Assembly (NCBI RefSeq): GCF_900103175.1
Contig: NZ_FNLF01000002.1
Span: forward strand, 930,001 to 994,000
Length of the DNA: 64,000 nucleotides
DNA from: Tsukamurella pulmonis
GTDB taxonomy: Bacteria > Actinomycetota > Actinomycetes > Mycobacteriales > Mycobacteriaceae
Direction of reading: 5' to 3'
Part shown: positions 35,724 through 43,866 of the stretch, in pieces
Numbering within the stretch: the first letter of the stretch is position 1
Layout of the letters: each line of letters begins with the position of its first letter
Notes under the pieces: model-generated
The model's input: the letters and a program-made list of their open reading frames with translations, nothing else
Databases searched by the model: none
Told to the model about the DNA's origin: nothing
Position numbers and translations under genes: made by a program

Positions 35724-36786
35724 GCGCTCGCTCGAGCTGATCGATACGCAGTCCGGCGGCGACGTCAGCCGGATCGTCGTCGCGGGGATCGGGCCGATCC
35801 CCGGAGCGACGGTGCGCGAGAAGGCGCGGTACCTGCAGCGCGCGGGCGACGGGCTCCGCCGGCTCCTGCTCTCCGAACCGTACGGCGACCCGGCGATGTC
35901 GGTGGACCTGATCGTCGAACCCGGCCACCCGGAGGCACAGGCCGGCTACGTGATCATGGAGGCGATGGGCTACCCGATGTACTCGGGCTCGAACACCATC
36001 TGCACGGCGACCGCGCTGCTGCAGAGCGGGGCGATCCCGATGCGGGAGGGTGTGCAGCGACTGGTGCTCGAATCGCCCGCCGGGCTGGCGCGGATCGACG
36101 CCGTGGTGCACGACGACCGGGTCGAATCCATCACCACGCAGGGCGAGCCGGCCTACGTGGAGCGGGAGGGGCTCACCGTCGACGTGCCGTACTACGGCGA
36201 GGTCCGCTACGACCTGGTCTGGAGCGGCGCGCACTACGCGCTGATCGACGCCGCCGCCTGGGACTTCCGGATCAGCGCCGACGAGCAGATCGCGCTGACC
36301 GCCTTCGGCGACGCCGTCGTCCGCGCGGCCCGGCCCGGGCTCGCCCTCGAGCACCCGGACCTGGGGGACGTGGGCCCGCTGTCCTTCGCGCACTTCACCG
36401 GACCCGTGACCCGGCTGGCGCCGGGGCGGTACGAGTCGCCGTCGGCCACGTACGTGCACCCCGGCGTGCTGTGCCGCAGCCCCACGGGGACGGGGACCTC
36501 GGCGCGCCTGGCCCTGATGCACCGCCGGGGCGAGATCGCGGAGGGGGAGTCGCTGGAGACGATCTCGCCGCGCGGTAACCGGTTCGTCGGCACGGTGCGC
36601 GGGGAGGGGCGTGTGGGCGGGTACGCCGCGCTGCACTCCGTGATCACCGGGCAGGCCCGGCTGATCGCGCACTCGCGCCTGGTCATCGATCTGGAGGACC
36701 CGCTGGTGGACGCCTCGGACATGGAGGACCTGCTCACCGTCGACCCGTCCGCACTCTCCGGGGGATCGCCTGTTGCGAAGAACTGA
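35710..36786 (+). CDS. Proline racemase-family protein lacking both catalytic cysteines
   Basis: 358 residues. Overall it matches the proline racemase / hydroxyproline epimerase family (GYVIMEAMGYPMYSGSNTI, CRSPTGTGTSARLAL). The first catalytic Cys (MCGHG in racemases) is replaced by S92, and the second (SPCGTG) by T259. Cys/Thr members are trans-3-hydroxyproline dehydratases; a Ser/Thr pair is unusual, so racemisation is unlikely and a dehydratase-like or other reaction is more plausible. It begins inside the oxidoreductase gene, 14 bp before that stop; the pair could act on one substrate. Confidence 0.8.
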   Translation: MLRRERSLELIDTQSGGDVSRIVVAGIGPIPGATVREKARYLQRAGDGLRRLLLSEPYGDPAMSVDLIVEPGHPEAQAGYVIMEAMGYPMYSGSNTICTATALLQSGAIPMREGVQRLVLESPAGLARIDAVVHDDRVESITTQGEPAYVEREGLTVDVPYYGEVRYDLVWSGAHYALIDAAAWDFRISADEQIALTAFGDAVVRAARPGLALEHPDLGDVGPLSFAHFTGPVTRLAPGRYESPSATYVHPGVLCRSPTGTGTSARLALMHRRGEIAEGESLETISPRGNRFVGTVRGEGRVGGYAALHSVITGQARLIAHSRLVIDLEDPLVDASDMEDLLTVDPSALSGGSPVAKN

Positions 36787-36805
36787 CTACTGAGTAAGGT
36801 TACTC
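36773..36805 (+). promoter_or_regulatory. Promoter and palindromic operator for the acyl-CoA reductase gene
   Basis: -35 TTGCGA (36773-36778), 16-nt spacer and -10 TAAGGT (36795-36800). The inverted repeat GAGTAA-GG-TTACTC (36792-36805) covers the -10 and start site, a typical repressor site. A leader of about 37 nt with a GAGGAG ribosome site follows. The -35 lies inside the end of the upstream gene. Confidence 0.6.
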
Positions 36806-36843
36806 CAAAGTCAGTTACTGCAGAGCCTCCCCGAGGAGTCGCA

Positions 36844-38754
36844 ATGAAGACCTACCTGATCACCGGCGCCACCGGATTCCTGGGCCGGCGCATCGTCCCG
36901 CTGCTGCTCGAGCGCGACCCCGACGCCGTGGTGCACCTGCTGGTGCGCCCGTCGTCGGTGTCCAAGCTCGATCAGTGGCGCGCCCGCTACGGCGAGGAGC
37001 GCGTCCGGCCCCTGCTGGGCGACCTCGCCGCCCCCGGCCTGGGCATCGAGTCCGAGCCCGCGGGCATCGACGCCGTACTCCACCTCGGCGCCGTCTACGA
37101 CATGGCCGCGAGCGCCGAGGCGAACGACGCGGTCAACGTCGAGGGCACCCGCGCCGTCATCGCGCTCGCCCTGCGCGCCGGCGCGGAGCTGCACCACGTC
37201 TCCTCCGTCGCGGTCGCCGGCGATCACCGGGGCCCGTTCTCCGAGAACGACTTCGACCTCGGGCAGGGCTTCCCCTCGCCGTACCACCGCACCAAGTTCG
37301 AGTCCGAGAAGTTGGTGCGCGACGCCGACGGCCTGCGCTGGCGGATCTACCGCCCCGCGATCGTGGTCGGAGATTCGCGCACCGGCGAGATGGACAAGAT
37401 CGACGGGCCGTACTACTTCTTCCCCGCCTTCGACGCCCTGCGGCGCGTGCCGTCGATGATCCCGATGGTGGTGCCGGACACCGGCGACACCAATGTCGTG
37501 CCGGTCGACTACGTGGCCGAGGCGCTGGTCGAGCTGCTGCTCCGGAACGAGGGGACGGGGCGGACCTACCACCTCGTGAACCCGCAGCCGCAGAGCGTCC
37601 TGGAGCTCTACCGCGCCATCGCCCGCCCCGCCGGAGCGCCGCGCGCGGTGGGCCGAGTGTCGCGCCGCATCGTGGATCCCGCCCTCCGCGCCAGCGGGGC
37701 GGGCAGGGTCGGCGTCGCGCGCGACACCGTCCTCAAGCAGGCCGGGATCCCGCCCAAGGCCTTCGAGAACCTCGGATTCACCGCCACCTACACCTCGGAG
37801 CCGACCCGGCGGGCGCTGCAGGGCACCGGGATCGAGGTGCCGCCGCTCAAGGAGTACGGCCCGAAGCTGTTCGCGTACTGGCGCGAGCAGCTCGATCCGG
37901 CGCGGCTGCGCCGCCGGGATCCGATCGCCGGGCGCCACGTGGTCGTCACGGGCGCCTCGTCGGGCATCGGCCGGCAGACCGCGATCTCCCTCGGCGAGCA
38001 GGGCGCTCGGTTGATCCTGCTGGCGCGCAACGCCGCCGAGCTGGAAGCCACCGCGGAGCAGGTGCGGGCGGGCGGCGGCGAGGCCTGGGCCTACGTGTGC
38101 GACGTGACGGACGCCGACGCCGTCGATGCGACCGTGGCGCGGATCCTCGCCGAGCACGGCCATGTGGACTACCTCATCAACAACGCGGGCCGGTCGATCC
38201 GGCGTTCGGTCAAGGCCTCCACGGGCCGGATGCACGACTTCGAGCGCACCATGGACGTCAACTACTTCGGTGCCGTCCGCATGATCCTGGCGCTGCTGCC
38301 GCACATGCGCGAGCGCGGCTTCGGGCACGTGGTGAACATCTCGAGCATCGGCGTGCTCGCCCGCGGGCCGCGCTTCGCGGCGTACGTCGCGAGTAAGGCG
38401 GCGCTGGACGCCTTCACCGACATCGCCGCGACCGAGCTGCTCTCGGATCACGTGACGTTCACCAACATCCACATGCCGCTCGTCCGAACCGAGATGATCG
38501 CCCCGACGGAGGCCTACGACGACGCGCGGGTGATCAGCCCGCAGCGGGCGGCCCGGATGATCATCCGCGCCCTGCGCGAGCGCCCCACCCGGGTGAACAC
38601 CCCGCTGGGTGTCGTCGGCGCGTTCGGCCGCTCCGTCACCCCGCGCATCACCCGCCGGATGCTGCACCAGGACTACCTCGCCTCGCGCGACTCGGCGGCC
38701 GCCAAGGGCGCGACCGTACCGGCACCGCCCGCGGTGGCCGCCGGCCCGTCCTAG
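36844..38754 (+). CDS. Two-domain SDR acyl-CoA reductase (AcrA1/FcrA-like)
   Basis: 636 residues. The N-terminal extended SDR domain (about 1-350) has GATGFLG at 8-14 and the YHRTK active-site motif in FPSPYHRTKFESEK. The C-terminal classical SDR domain (about 365-620) has GASSGIG near 369-375 and YVASK with Y514. This fusion is the mycobacterial fatty acyl-CoA reductase type, which turns acyl-CoA into fatty aldehyde and alcohol for wax esters. It has its own sigma-70 promoter with a palindromic operator and a good ribosome site (GAGGAG), so it looks tightly regulated. Cytoplasmic or membrane-associated. Confidence 0.85.
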   Translation: MKTYLITGATGFLGRRIVPLLLERDPDAVVHLLVRPSSVSKLDQWRARYGEERVRPLLGDLAAPGLGIESEPAGIDAVLHLGAVYDMAASAEANDAVNVEGTRAVIALALRAGAELHHVSSVAVAGDHRGPFSENDFDLGQGFPSPYHRTKFESEKLVRDADGLRWRIYRPAIVVGDSRTGEMDKIDGPYYFFPAFDALRRVPSMIPMVVPDTGDTNVVPVDYVAEALVELLLRNEGTGRTYHLVNPQPQSVLELYRAIARPAGAPRAVGRVSRRIVDPALRASGAGRVGVARDTVLKQAGIPPKAFENLGFTATYTSEPTRRALQGTGIEVPPLKEYGPKLFAYWREQLDPARLRRRDPIAGRHVVVTGASSGIGRQTAISLGEQGARLILLARNAAELEATAEQVRAGGGEAWAYVCDVTDADAVDATVARILAEHGHVDYLINNAGRSIRRSVKASTGRMHDFERTMDVNYFGAVRMILALLPHMRERGFGHVVNISSIGVLARGPRFAAYVASKAALDAFTDIAATELLSDHVTFTNIHMPLVRTEMIAPTEAYDDARVISPQRAARMIIRALRERPTRVNTPLGVVGAFGRSVTPRITRRMLHQDYLASRDSAAAKGATVPAPPAVAAGPS

Positions 38755-38782
38755 GATCGGGGCGACGGAAGGGCGTGATCGG

Positions 38783-39622
38783 ATGACGGACGGCAACGGG
38801 CGGAGCATCGCGGTGACCGGCGGCGGCGCGGGCATCGGCGCCGCCACCTGCCGCCTCCTCGCGGCACGCGGCCACCGGGTGTGGATCGGCGATCGCGACG
38901 AGGCCGCCGCGCACGCGGTCGCAGAGCGGATCCGCGCCGTGGGCGGCCGCGCCGTGGCCGTGCCGCTGGACGTGACGGACGAGGCCTCCTTCGCCGCGTT
39001 CCTCGACGCCGCCGAGGCCGACGGTCCGCTGGACGCGCTGGTCAACAACGCCGGGGTGATGTGGGTCGGCCCGTTCGCGCAGGAGAGCACCGCATCGATC
39101 GAGCGGCAGGTGGCCGTGAACCTCGTCGGACCCATCCTGGGGACCCGGCTCGCCGCCCGCCGCATGGTCCCCCGCGGCCGCGGGCACGTGGTGACCGTGG
39201 CGTCGGCGGCGTCGAAGCTCAGCCCGGCGGGCGAGGCCACCTACAGCGCCACCAAACACGGGATCTACGGCTACTTGCGCGCGGTGCGCCGCGAATTGCG
39301 CGGCACCGGTGTGGAACTGAGCGTGGTCATGCCCGCCGTCGTCGACACCGCGCTCGCGGCCGGCACCACCACGGGCGGCGCGGCGATGCTCACGCCCGAA
39401 ACGATCGCGGAGGCCGTCGCGGGTGCGCTCGACCGGCCGCGGTTCGAGGTGCACGTGCCGCGGACCGTCGCCCTGCTGGACCGGCTGCAGACCCTGGCGC
39501 CGCAAGCCGTGCGGGACCTGTTGGACCGCTTGCTCGTTCCCGACCAGGTCCGTACCGCCGACCGCGCGGCGCGGGCCGACTACGAGCGCGGCGTCACCGA
39601 CGGGCCTCAGAGCCAGCGGTAG
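38783..39622 (+). CDS. Classical SDR-family oxidoreductase
   Basis: 279 residues. Cofactor motif VTGGGAGIGAATCRLL, NNAGVMWVG, and the active site Ser (VASAASKLS) with YSATK. The C-terminal extension after residue 230 (HVPRTVALLDRLQTLAPQAVRDLLDRLLV) is amphipathic and may bind membranes, as in several lipid-metabolic SDRs. It follows the acyl-CoA reductase after 28 nt and probably shares its transcript, perhaps acting on the same aldehydes or alcohols. Its 3' end overlaps the convergent response regulator gene by 16 bp. Confidence 0.85.
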   Translation: MTDGNGRSIAVTGGGAGIGAATCRLLAARGHRVWIGDRDEAAAHAVAERIRAVGGRAVAVPLDVTDEASFAAFLDAAEADGPLDALVNNAGVMWVGPFAQESTASIERQVAVNLVGPILGTRLAARRMVPRGRGHVVTVASAASKLSPAGEATYSATKHGIYGYLRAVRRELRGTGVELSVVMPAVVDTALAAGTTTGGAAMLTPETIAEAVAGALDRPRFEVHVPRTVALLDRLQTLAPQAVRDLLDRLLVPDQVRTADRAARADYERGVTDGPQSQR

Positions 39623-40293
39623 CGCACCTCCGGGCGGCCGCGGCCGCCGTACTCGGTGATCCGTTCGCACAGGCGGTCGTCCGCGAGGCGTTCGAGGTAG
39701 CGCCACGCCGTGACCCGCGACATCCCCGTCCGTGCCGCGACCTCCGCCGCGCCCAGCGGCTCGTCGGCGTGCCGCAGCGCGCCGGTCACGGTCTCCAGGG
39801 TCGACGGTGCCAGCCCCTTCGGCGCCGTCGTCGCCGCGGGAGCCTCGCGCAGTGCCGCGAATGCGGCGTCGACCTCGCGCTGGCCGACATCGCCGCCGCC
39901 GAGCGCCTCGCGGAAGGACAGGTAGCGGCGCAGCCGGTCCGCGAAGGCGGCGAAGGTGAAGGGCTTGATGAGGTAGAGGATCGCGCCGCTCGCCATCGCG
40001 CCGCGGACGGTCTCCATGTCGCGCGCCGAGGTGATCACCATGACGTCGGGCTGCGGGCGGACGCCCGCCAGGTCCGCCGCGAGGTCGAGCCCGCTGCGGT
40101 CCGGCAGCCCCACGTCCGCGAGCACCAGGTCGACGGGCGGGCCGGCGACGGCGGACCGTCGCACCTCCTGCAGGGCGGCGCCCGCCGTGCCGGCGACACC
40201 GGCGAGCTCGAAACCGTCCATGCGCCGGACGTATTCGGCGTGCGCGCTCGCGATCCGCGGCTCGTCGTCGACCACCAGCACCCGGATCGTCAT
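39607..40293 (-). CDS. CitB/DcuR-family response regulator
   Basis: 228 residues. Receiver domain with acidic pair D9/D10, phospho-acceptor D60 (LVLADVGLPD) and K in YLIKPFTF. The C-terminal HTH (PLGAAEVAARTGMSRVTAWRYLERLADD) is the CitB/DcuR type. With the kinase gene just upstream and dctA divergent from it, it most likely activates dicarboxylate uptake. It starts in an ATGA overlap with the kinase stop. Because the kinase is frameshifted, the regulator may now be unphosphorylated by its partner. Confidence 0.88.
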   Translation of the reverse strand: MTIRVLVVDDEPRIASAHAEYVRRMDGFELAGVAGTAGAALQEVRRSAVAGPPVDLVLADVGLPDRSGLDLAADLAGVRPQPDVMVITSARDMETVRGAMASGAILYLIKPFTFAAFADRLRRYLSFREALGGGDVGQREVDAAFAALREAPAATTAPKGLAPSTLETVTGALRHADEPLGAAEVAARTGMSRVTAWRYLERLADDRLCERITEYGGRGRPEVRYRWL

Positions 40294-41839
40294 CGCGCCC
40301 CTCCCGGTAGCTGCACCGTCACCGTCGACGGCGCGCGTTCCGCCTCGATCGTGCCACCCGCCTGCCGCACCACCTGATCGACCAGGGCGAGGCCGAGGCC
40401 CCCGCCGTGCAACCGGCCGCCGCGGTCCTTCGTGGAATAGCCGCGCATCCGGGCGCGGGCGAACTCGTCGGCGGACATGCCGGGCCCGCTGTCGGCGACG
40501 CGCAGCTCCCACGCCCCGTCGCCGCTCGCCGCCGCGAGTTCCACCCAGCCGCCGGGGCCGGCGGCGTCGATCGCGTTGTCCACCAGGTTGCCCAGGAGGG
40601 TGAGCAACTGCGGGTCGGGCAGCGGCGCGCGGGCGAGGTCGGTGCCCTCGGCCACGGTCAGCTCGACGTCCAGCGCGGACGCCGCGGCCGTCTTGGCCAC
40701 CAGCAGCGCCACGGCCGACGGCGCGGGATCGCCCGCCAGCCGGTCGATCAGTTCCTGCGAGGCGGAGCGGTCGGCGACGGCCAGGTCCGCCGCGGCCCCG
40801 TCCTCCCCGAGCTCGATCATGGTGACCACCGCGTGCAGCCGGTTGGCGTGCTCGTGCGCCTGGGCGCTCAGCGCGTCGGCGAGCGAGCGGTGTCGAGTTC
40901 ACCGAGGACCGTCTGCAGCTCCGTGCGGTCGCGCACCGTCAGGACGGTGCCGATCGGGCCGGTCGGGCCGGTGACGGGGCGGCGATTGACCAGGAGCACG
41001 CGGTTGCCGGTCACGTGCAGCTCGTCCTCCAGGTCGGCGGCGCCGCGCAGCGAGGGAGGCAGGTCGGCCTGGCCGATGTCGCCGTCGGGCAGCGCCAGCA
41101 GCCGGCGCGCCTCGTCGTTGACCACCTGCGCCGGACCGTCGGGCGCACCGGCGTCGAAGACGATCAGCCCCTCGGAGAGGGTGTGCAGCACGGCGTCGTG
41201 GTGCTCGTAGAGACCGCGCAGGTCGTGCGCGGAGAGCCCGAGGGTCTGGCGCCGCATGCGGCGCTGCGCGAGCGCGGAGAGCGCGACGAGGATCAACAGC
41301 GCGGCCGCGACCACGGCGAGGATGCGGGGCAGCGCGTCGCGCACCTGATCCCCGAGACGGGCCCGGGTGACCCCGGCGGAGACCAGCCCGACGAGAGTGC
41401 CGGAGGCGTCGTACACGGGGGTGACCGTGCGGATCGACGGGCCGAGGCTGCCCGCGTAGGTCTCGGTGAAGGTCTCCCCGGCGAGCGCCCGGTCGATGGT
41501 GCCGGTGAACTTCCCGCCGATCAGCGCCGGATCGGCGTGGCTGAGCCGGGTGCGGTCGGGCCGCATCACGACCACGAAGTCGAGGCTGCCGAGCGCACCG
41601 GTCCGCTGCGCGACCGGCTGCATCGTCACCGATCCGTCGGGGGCGGCGAGGGCCGCGACCGTCGACGGGGAGGCCGCGAGCGCCACCGCGGCCGCTCGGG
41701 TCTGCGCCGCCGCCGTGCGGTCACCGTCGTCCCGCGCCTGGGTGATCACCAGCCACGACGCGCCCACCGCGATCGTCAGCAGGATCGCCATCTGGGCCAG
41801 GAAGGACTGGGCGGCGACGCTGCGGGTTCTGTTCCTCAC
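40290..41839 (-). pseudogene. CitA/DcuS-like sensor histidine kinase, frameshifted
   Basis: The N-terminal frame (start GTG 41839) has TM1, an extracytoplasmic Cache-like sensor domain, TM2 and a PAS region, reaching LTVRDRTELQTVLGELDTARS, then SPTR and a stop at 40868. The C-terminal frame carries on with LADALSAQAHEHANRLHAV (H-box histidines) and the ATPase domain (NLVDNAIDAAG, DSGPGM, GGGLGLALV) to 40290. The break is at a (GAGC)2 tandem at 40881-40888; one more unit would restore TARSLADAL and a protein of about 517 residues. As read, the sensor and catalytic halves are separate and the kinase is probably inactive. It would sense C4-dicarboxylates or citrate for DctA. Confidence 0.8.
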
Positions 41840-41869
41840 GATGAAGACGTTTACACAATGAACACAAGC

Positions 41870-41885
41870 TGTGCTGCAGGTCACA
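41870..41885. promoter_or_regulatory. CRP-like site upstream of dctA
   Basis: TGTGC-N6-TCACA matches the actinobacterial CRP consensus TGTGA-N6-TCACA in 9 of 10 fixed positions. It lies between the kinase and dctA starts. The 41840-41939 gap also holds a CAGTAT hexamer (41893-41898) as a possible dctA -10. Confidence 0.45.
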
Positions 41886-41939
41886 CTTCTTCCAGTATCG
41901 ATGCAGGCTCTCTTCGCCCCATCGATCAAGGAGGACGCC

Positions 41940-43280
41940 GTGGCGGCCCAAGGAAAACGCGACAAGACGCACTGGCTCTACATCGCGGTCATCATCGCCG
42001 TGGTGGCCGGGGTGATCGTGGGCCTGCTGGCCCCCGAGTTCGGCAAGGGTCTCAAGCCGCTCGGTGATCTCTTCGTGGACCTGATCAAGATGATGATCGC
42101 CCCGGTCATCTTCTGCACCATCGTGCTCGGCATCGGCTCGGTGCGGGCCGCGGCGTCGGTCGGCAAGATCGGCGGCCTCGCGATGGGCTACTTCGTGCTC
42201 ATGTCGACCTTCGCCCTGGCGATCGGCCTGTTCGTGGGGAATCTGCTCAAGCCCGGCACCGGCCTGAACCTGCCGAAGGAGCCGGGCGGCGGCGCCAAGT
42301 ACGCCGATCAGGCGCACGAGGCGGGCGGCACCTGGGACTTCATCCGCAGCATCGTGCCCGACACCCTGTTCTCGTCGCTGACGTCGGGCAGCGTGCTGCA
42401 GGCCCTGCTGGTCGCGCTGCTCGTGGGCTTCGGGCTCCAGGCGATGGGCAGCGCGGGGGAGCCCGTGCTGCGCGGCATCGGCCTGGTGCAGAAGCTGGTC
42501 TTCCGCATCCTCGTGATGGTGCTGTGGCTCGCGCCGGTCGGCGCGTTCGGCGCCATCGCGGCGGTGGTCGGCGCCACCGGCTTCGAGGCCGTCAAGCAGC
42601 TCGCGTGGCTCATGGTGGCCTTCTACGTGACCTGCGCGATCTTCGTCTTCATCATTCTCGGGCTGCTGCTGCGGTTCGTGACCGGGCTCAACGTGTTCAA
42701 GCTGGCGCGCTACCTGGGCCGCGAGTACCTGCTCATCGTCGCCACCAGCTCCAGCGAGTCCGCGCTGCCGCGCCTGATCGCGAAGATGGAGCACGCGGGC
42801 GTGGAGAAGTCGACCGTCGGCATCGTGGTGCCCACCGGCTACTCCTTCAACCTCGACGGCACCGCGATCTACCTGACGATGGCGTCGCTGTTCATCGCCG
42901 ACGCGATGGGCGCGCCGTTCTCCCTCGGCGAGCAGTTCTCCCTGCTGCTGTTCATGATGATCGCCTCGAAGGGCGCCGCGGGCGTCACCGGTGCCGGTCT
43001 CGCGACGCTGGCCGGCGGCCTGCAGACCCACCGCCCGGACCTGCTCGACGGCGTCCCCGTGATCGTCGGCATCGACCGGTTCATGTCCGAGGCCCGCGCG
43101 CTGACCAACTTCTCGGGCAACGCGATCGCGACCCTGCTGATCGGGAAGTGGACCTCCACCGTCGACCTGGCGCAGACGCAGCGCGTGCTCGACAAGCAGG
43201 ACCCGTTCGACGAGTCGACGATGGTCGACGACCACGACTCCGCGGCCCCGGCCCCGAAGGAGCCCGCCCCGGCGCTCTGA
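41940..43280 (+). CDS. dctA: Cation:dicarboxylate symporter DctA
   Basis: 446 residues, DAACS family. The core has SSSESALPRLIAKMEHAGVEKSTVGIVVPTGYSFNLDGTAIYLTMASLFIADA, with the serine-rich re-entrant loop and the conserved NLDGTAIY motif, then FMMIASKGAAGVTGAGL. It imports succinate, fumarate and malate with protons or sodium. GTG 41940 was chosen because AAGGAGG stands 4 nt upstream; an upstream in-frame extension lacks any signal. It is divergent from the CitA/CitB-like pair that should control it, with a CRP-like site between. Confidence 0.93.
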   Translation: MAAQGKRDKTHWLYIAVIIAVVAGVIVGLLAPEFGKGLKPLGDLFVDLIKMMIAPVIFCTIVLGIGSVRAAASVGKIGGLAMGYFVLMSTFALAIGLFVGNLLKPGTGLNLPKEPGGGAKYADQAHEAGGTWDFIRSIVPDTLFSSLTSGSVLQALLVALLVGFGLQAMGSAGEPVLRGIGLVQKLVFRILVMVLWLAPVGAFGAIAAVVGATGFEAVKQLAWLMVAFYVTCAIFVFIILGLLLRFVTGLNVFKLARYLGREYLLIVATSSSESALPRLIAKMEHAGVEKSTVGIVVPTGYSFNLDGTAIYLTMASLFIADAMGAPFSLGEQFSLLLFMMIASKGAAGVTGAGLATLAGGLQTHRPDLLDGVPVIVGIDRFMSEARALTNFSGNAIATLLIGKWTSTVDLAQTQRVLDKQDPFDESTMVDDHDSAAPAPKEPAPAL

Positions 43281-43292
43281 CCGAGTCGCCCT

Positions 43293-43330
43293 TGCAGCCG
43301 TCCCGACCGCTCGCGGTCAGGACGGCTGCA
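43293..43330. terminator. Bidirectional terminator hairpin after dctA
   Basis: TGCAGCCGTCC pairs with GGACGGCTGCA (11 bp), then a C/A mismatch and GACC/GGTC close to a 6-nt loop. It lies between dctA and the convergent lipoprotein gene and overlaps the 3' end of the latter. Confidence 0.7.
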
Positions 43331-43835
43331 GCCGGTGCGCGAGGTCCTTCGCGGACTTCTCGTCGAAGCCGCCGGTGACCTGCACCATGCCGGCGGAGAT
43401 CGGCCCGTTGACCGAGGGTGCGGTAATCACGCGTCCGCCTACGGCGATCGCGATCTGCTTGCCCACGTTGCGCGCGGTGAGCTCCGCGAAGGCATCGGCG
43501 TCGGCGTCGGTCAGATCGAACGTGACCACCCACTGCGTCTGGTTCTGCGGCACACCGGCGCTCGCGCGCTTGACCGGGGAATGCGTGACCGACCGATCCA
43601 CCTCATACAGGAGATCGCCTGCGGTGTTGCACATCCGGGCGGGCTCCTCGGCGGCGGGGATCCCGGATCCGCACTGCGCCGGGGTGGTCGGGAGCACGTT
43701 GGTGACCAGGCGGATCTGCGGCACCTGCGGGGTCGCCACCGGCTCGCCGGCGGCGACGCCCTGACAGGCGGTCACGGCCGTCGTCGCGGTGATCATCGCG
43801 ACGACACCGAGTACTGTGATGCCCCTGGACCCCAT
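43317..43835 (-). CDS. Lipoprotein with SecD-like P1 head domain
   Basis: 172 residues. A signal sequence with lipobox VTAC (Cys24 predicted lipidated). The C-terminal 90 residues match the SecDF P1 head fold: QWVVTFDLTDADADAFAELTARNVGKQIAIAVGGRVITAPSVNGPISAGMVQVTGGFDEKSAKDLAHRL resembles the SecD periplasmic head. Small stand-alone SecD-head lipoproteins occur in mycobacteria and probably work outside the membrane; a link to Sec export is not shown. Leaderless start: TAGCCT is 6 nt upstream. Confidence 0.8.
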   Translation of the reverse strand: MGSRGITVLGVVAMITATTAVTACQGVAAGEPVATPQVPQIRLVTNVLPTTPAQCGSGIPAAEEPARMCNTAGDLLYEVDRSVTHSPVKRASAGVPQNQTQWVVTFDLTDADADAFAELTARNVGKQIAIAVGGRVITAPSVNGPISAGMVQVTGGFDEKSAKDLAHRLQPS

Positions 43836-43841
43836 GCCGCG

Positions 43842-43847
43842 AGGCTA
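43842..43847 (-). promoter_or_regulatory. -10 box TAGCCT for the SecD-head lipoprotein gene
   Basis: Minus-strand TANNNT hexamer 6 nt before the ATG at 43835. Confidence 0.45.
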
Positions 43848-43866
43848 CGCCCCGGCCGCCGGGCGC

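Noticed and set aside
36811-39240. Minus-strand open frame of 809 codons opposite the acyl-CoA reductase gene
   Set aside because: The plus strand has clear SDR motifs with a promoter and ribosome site; the minus frame has no domain and low-complexity composition.
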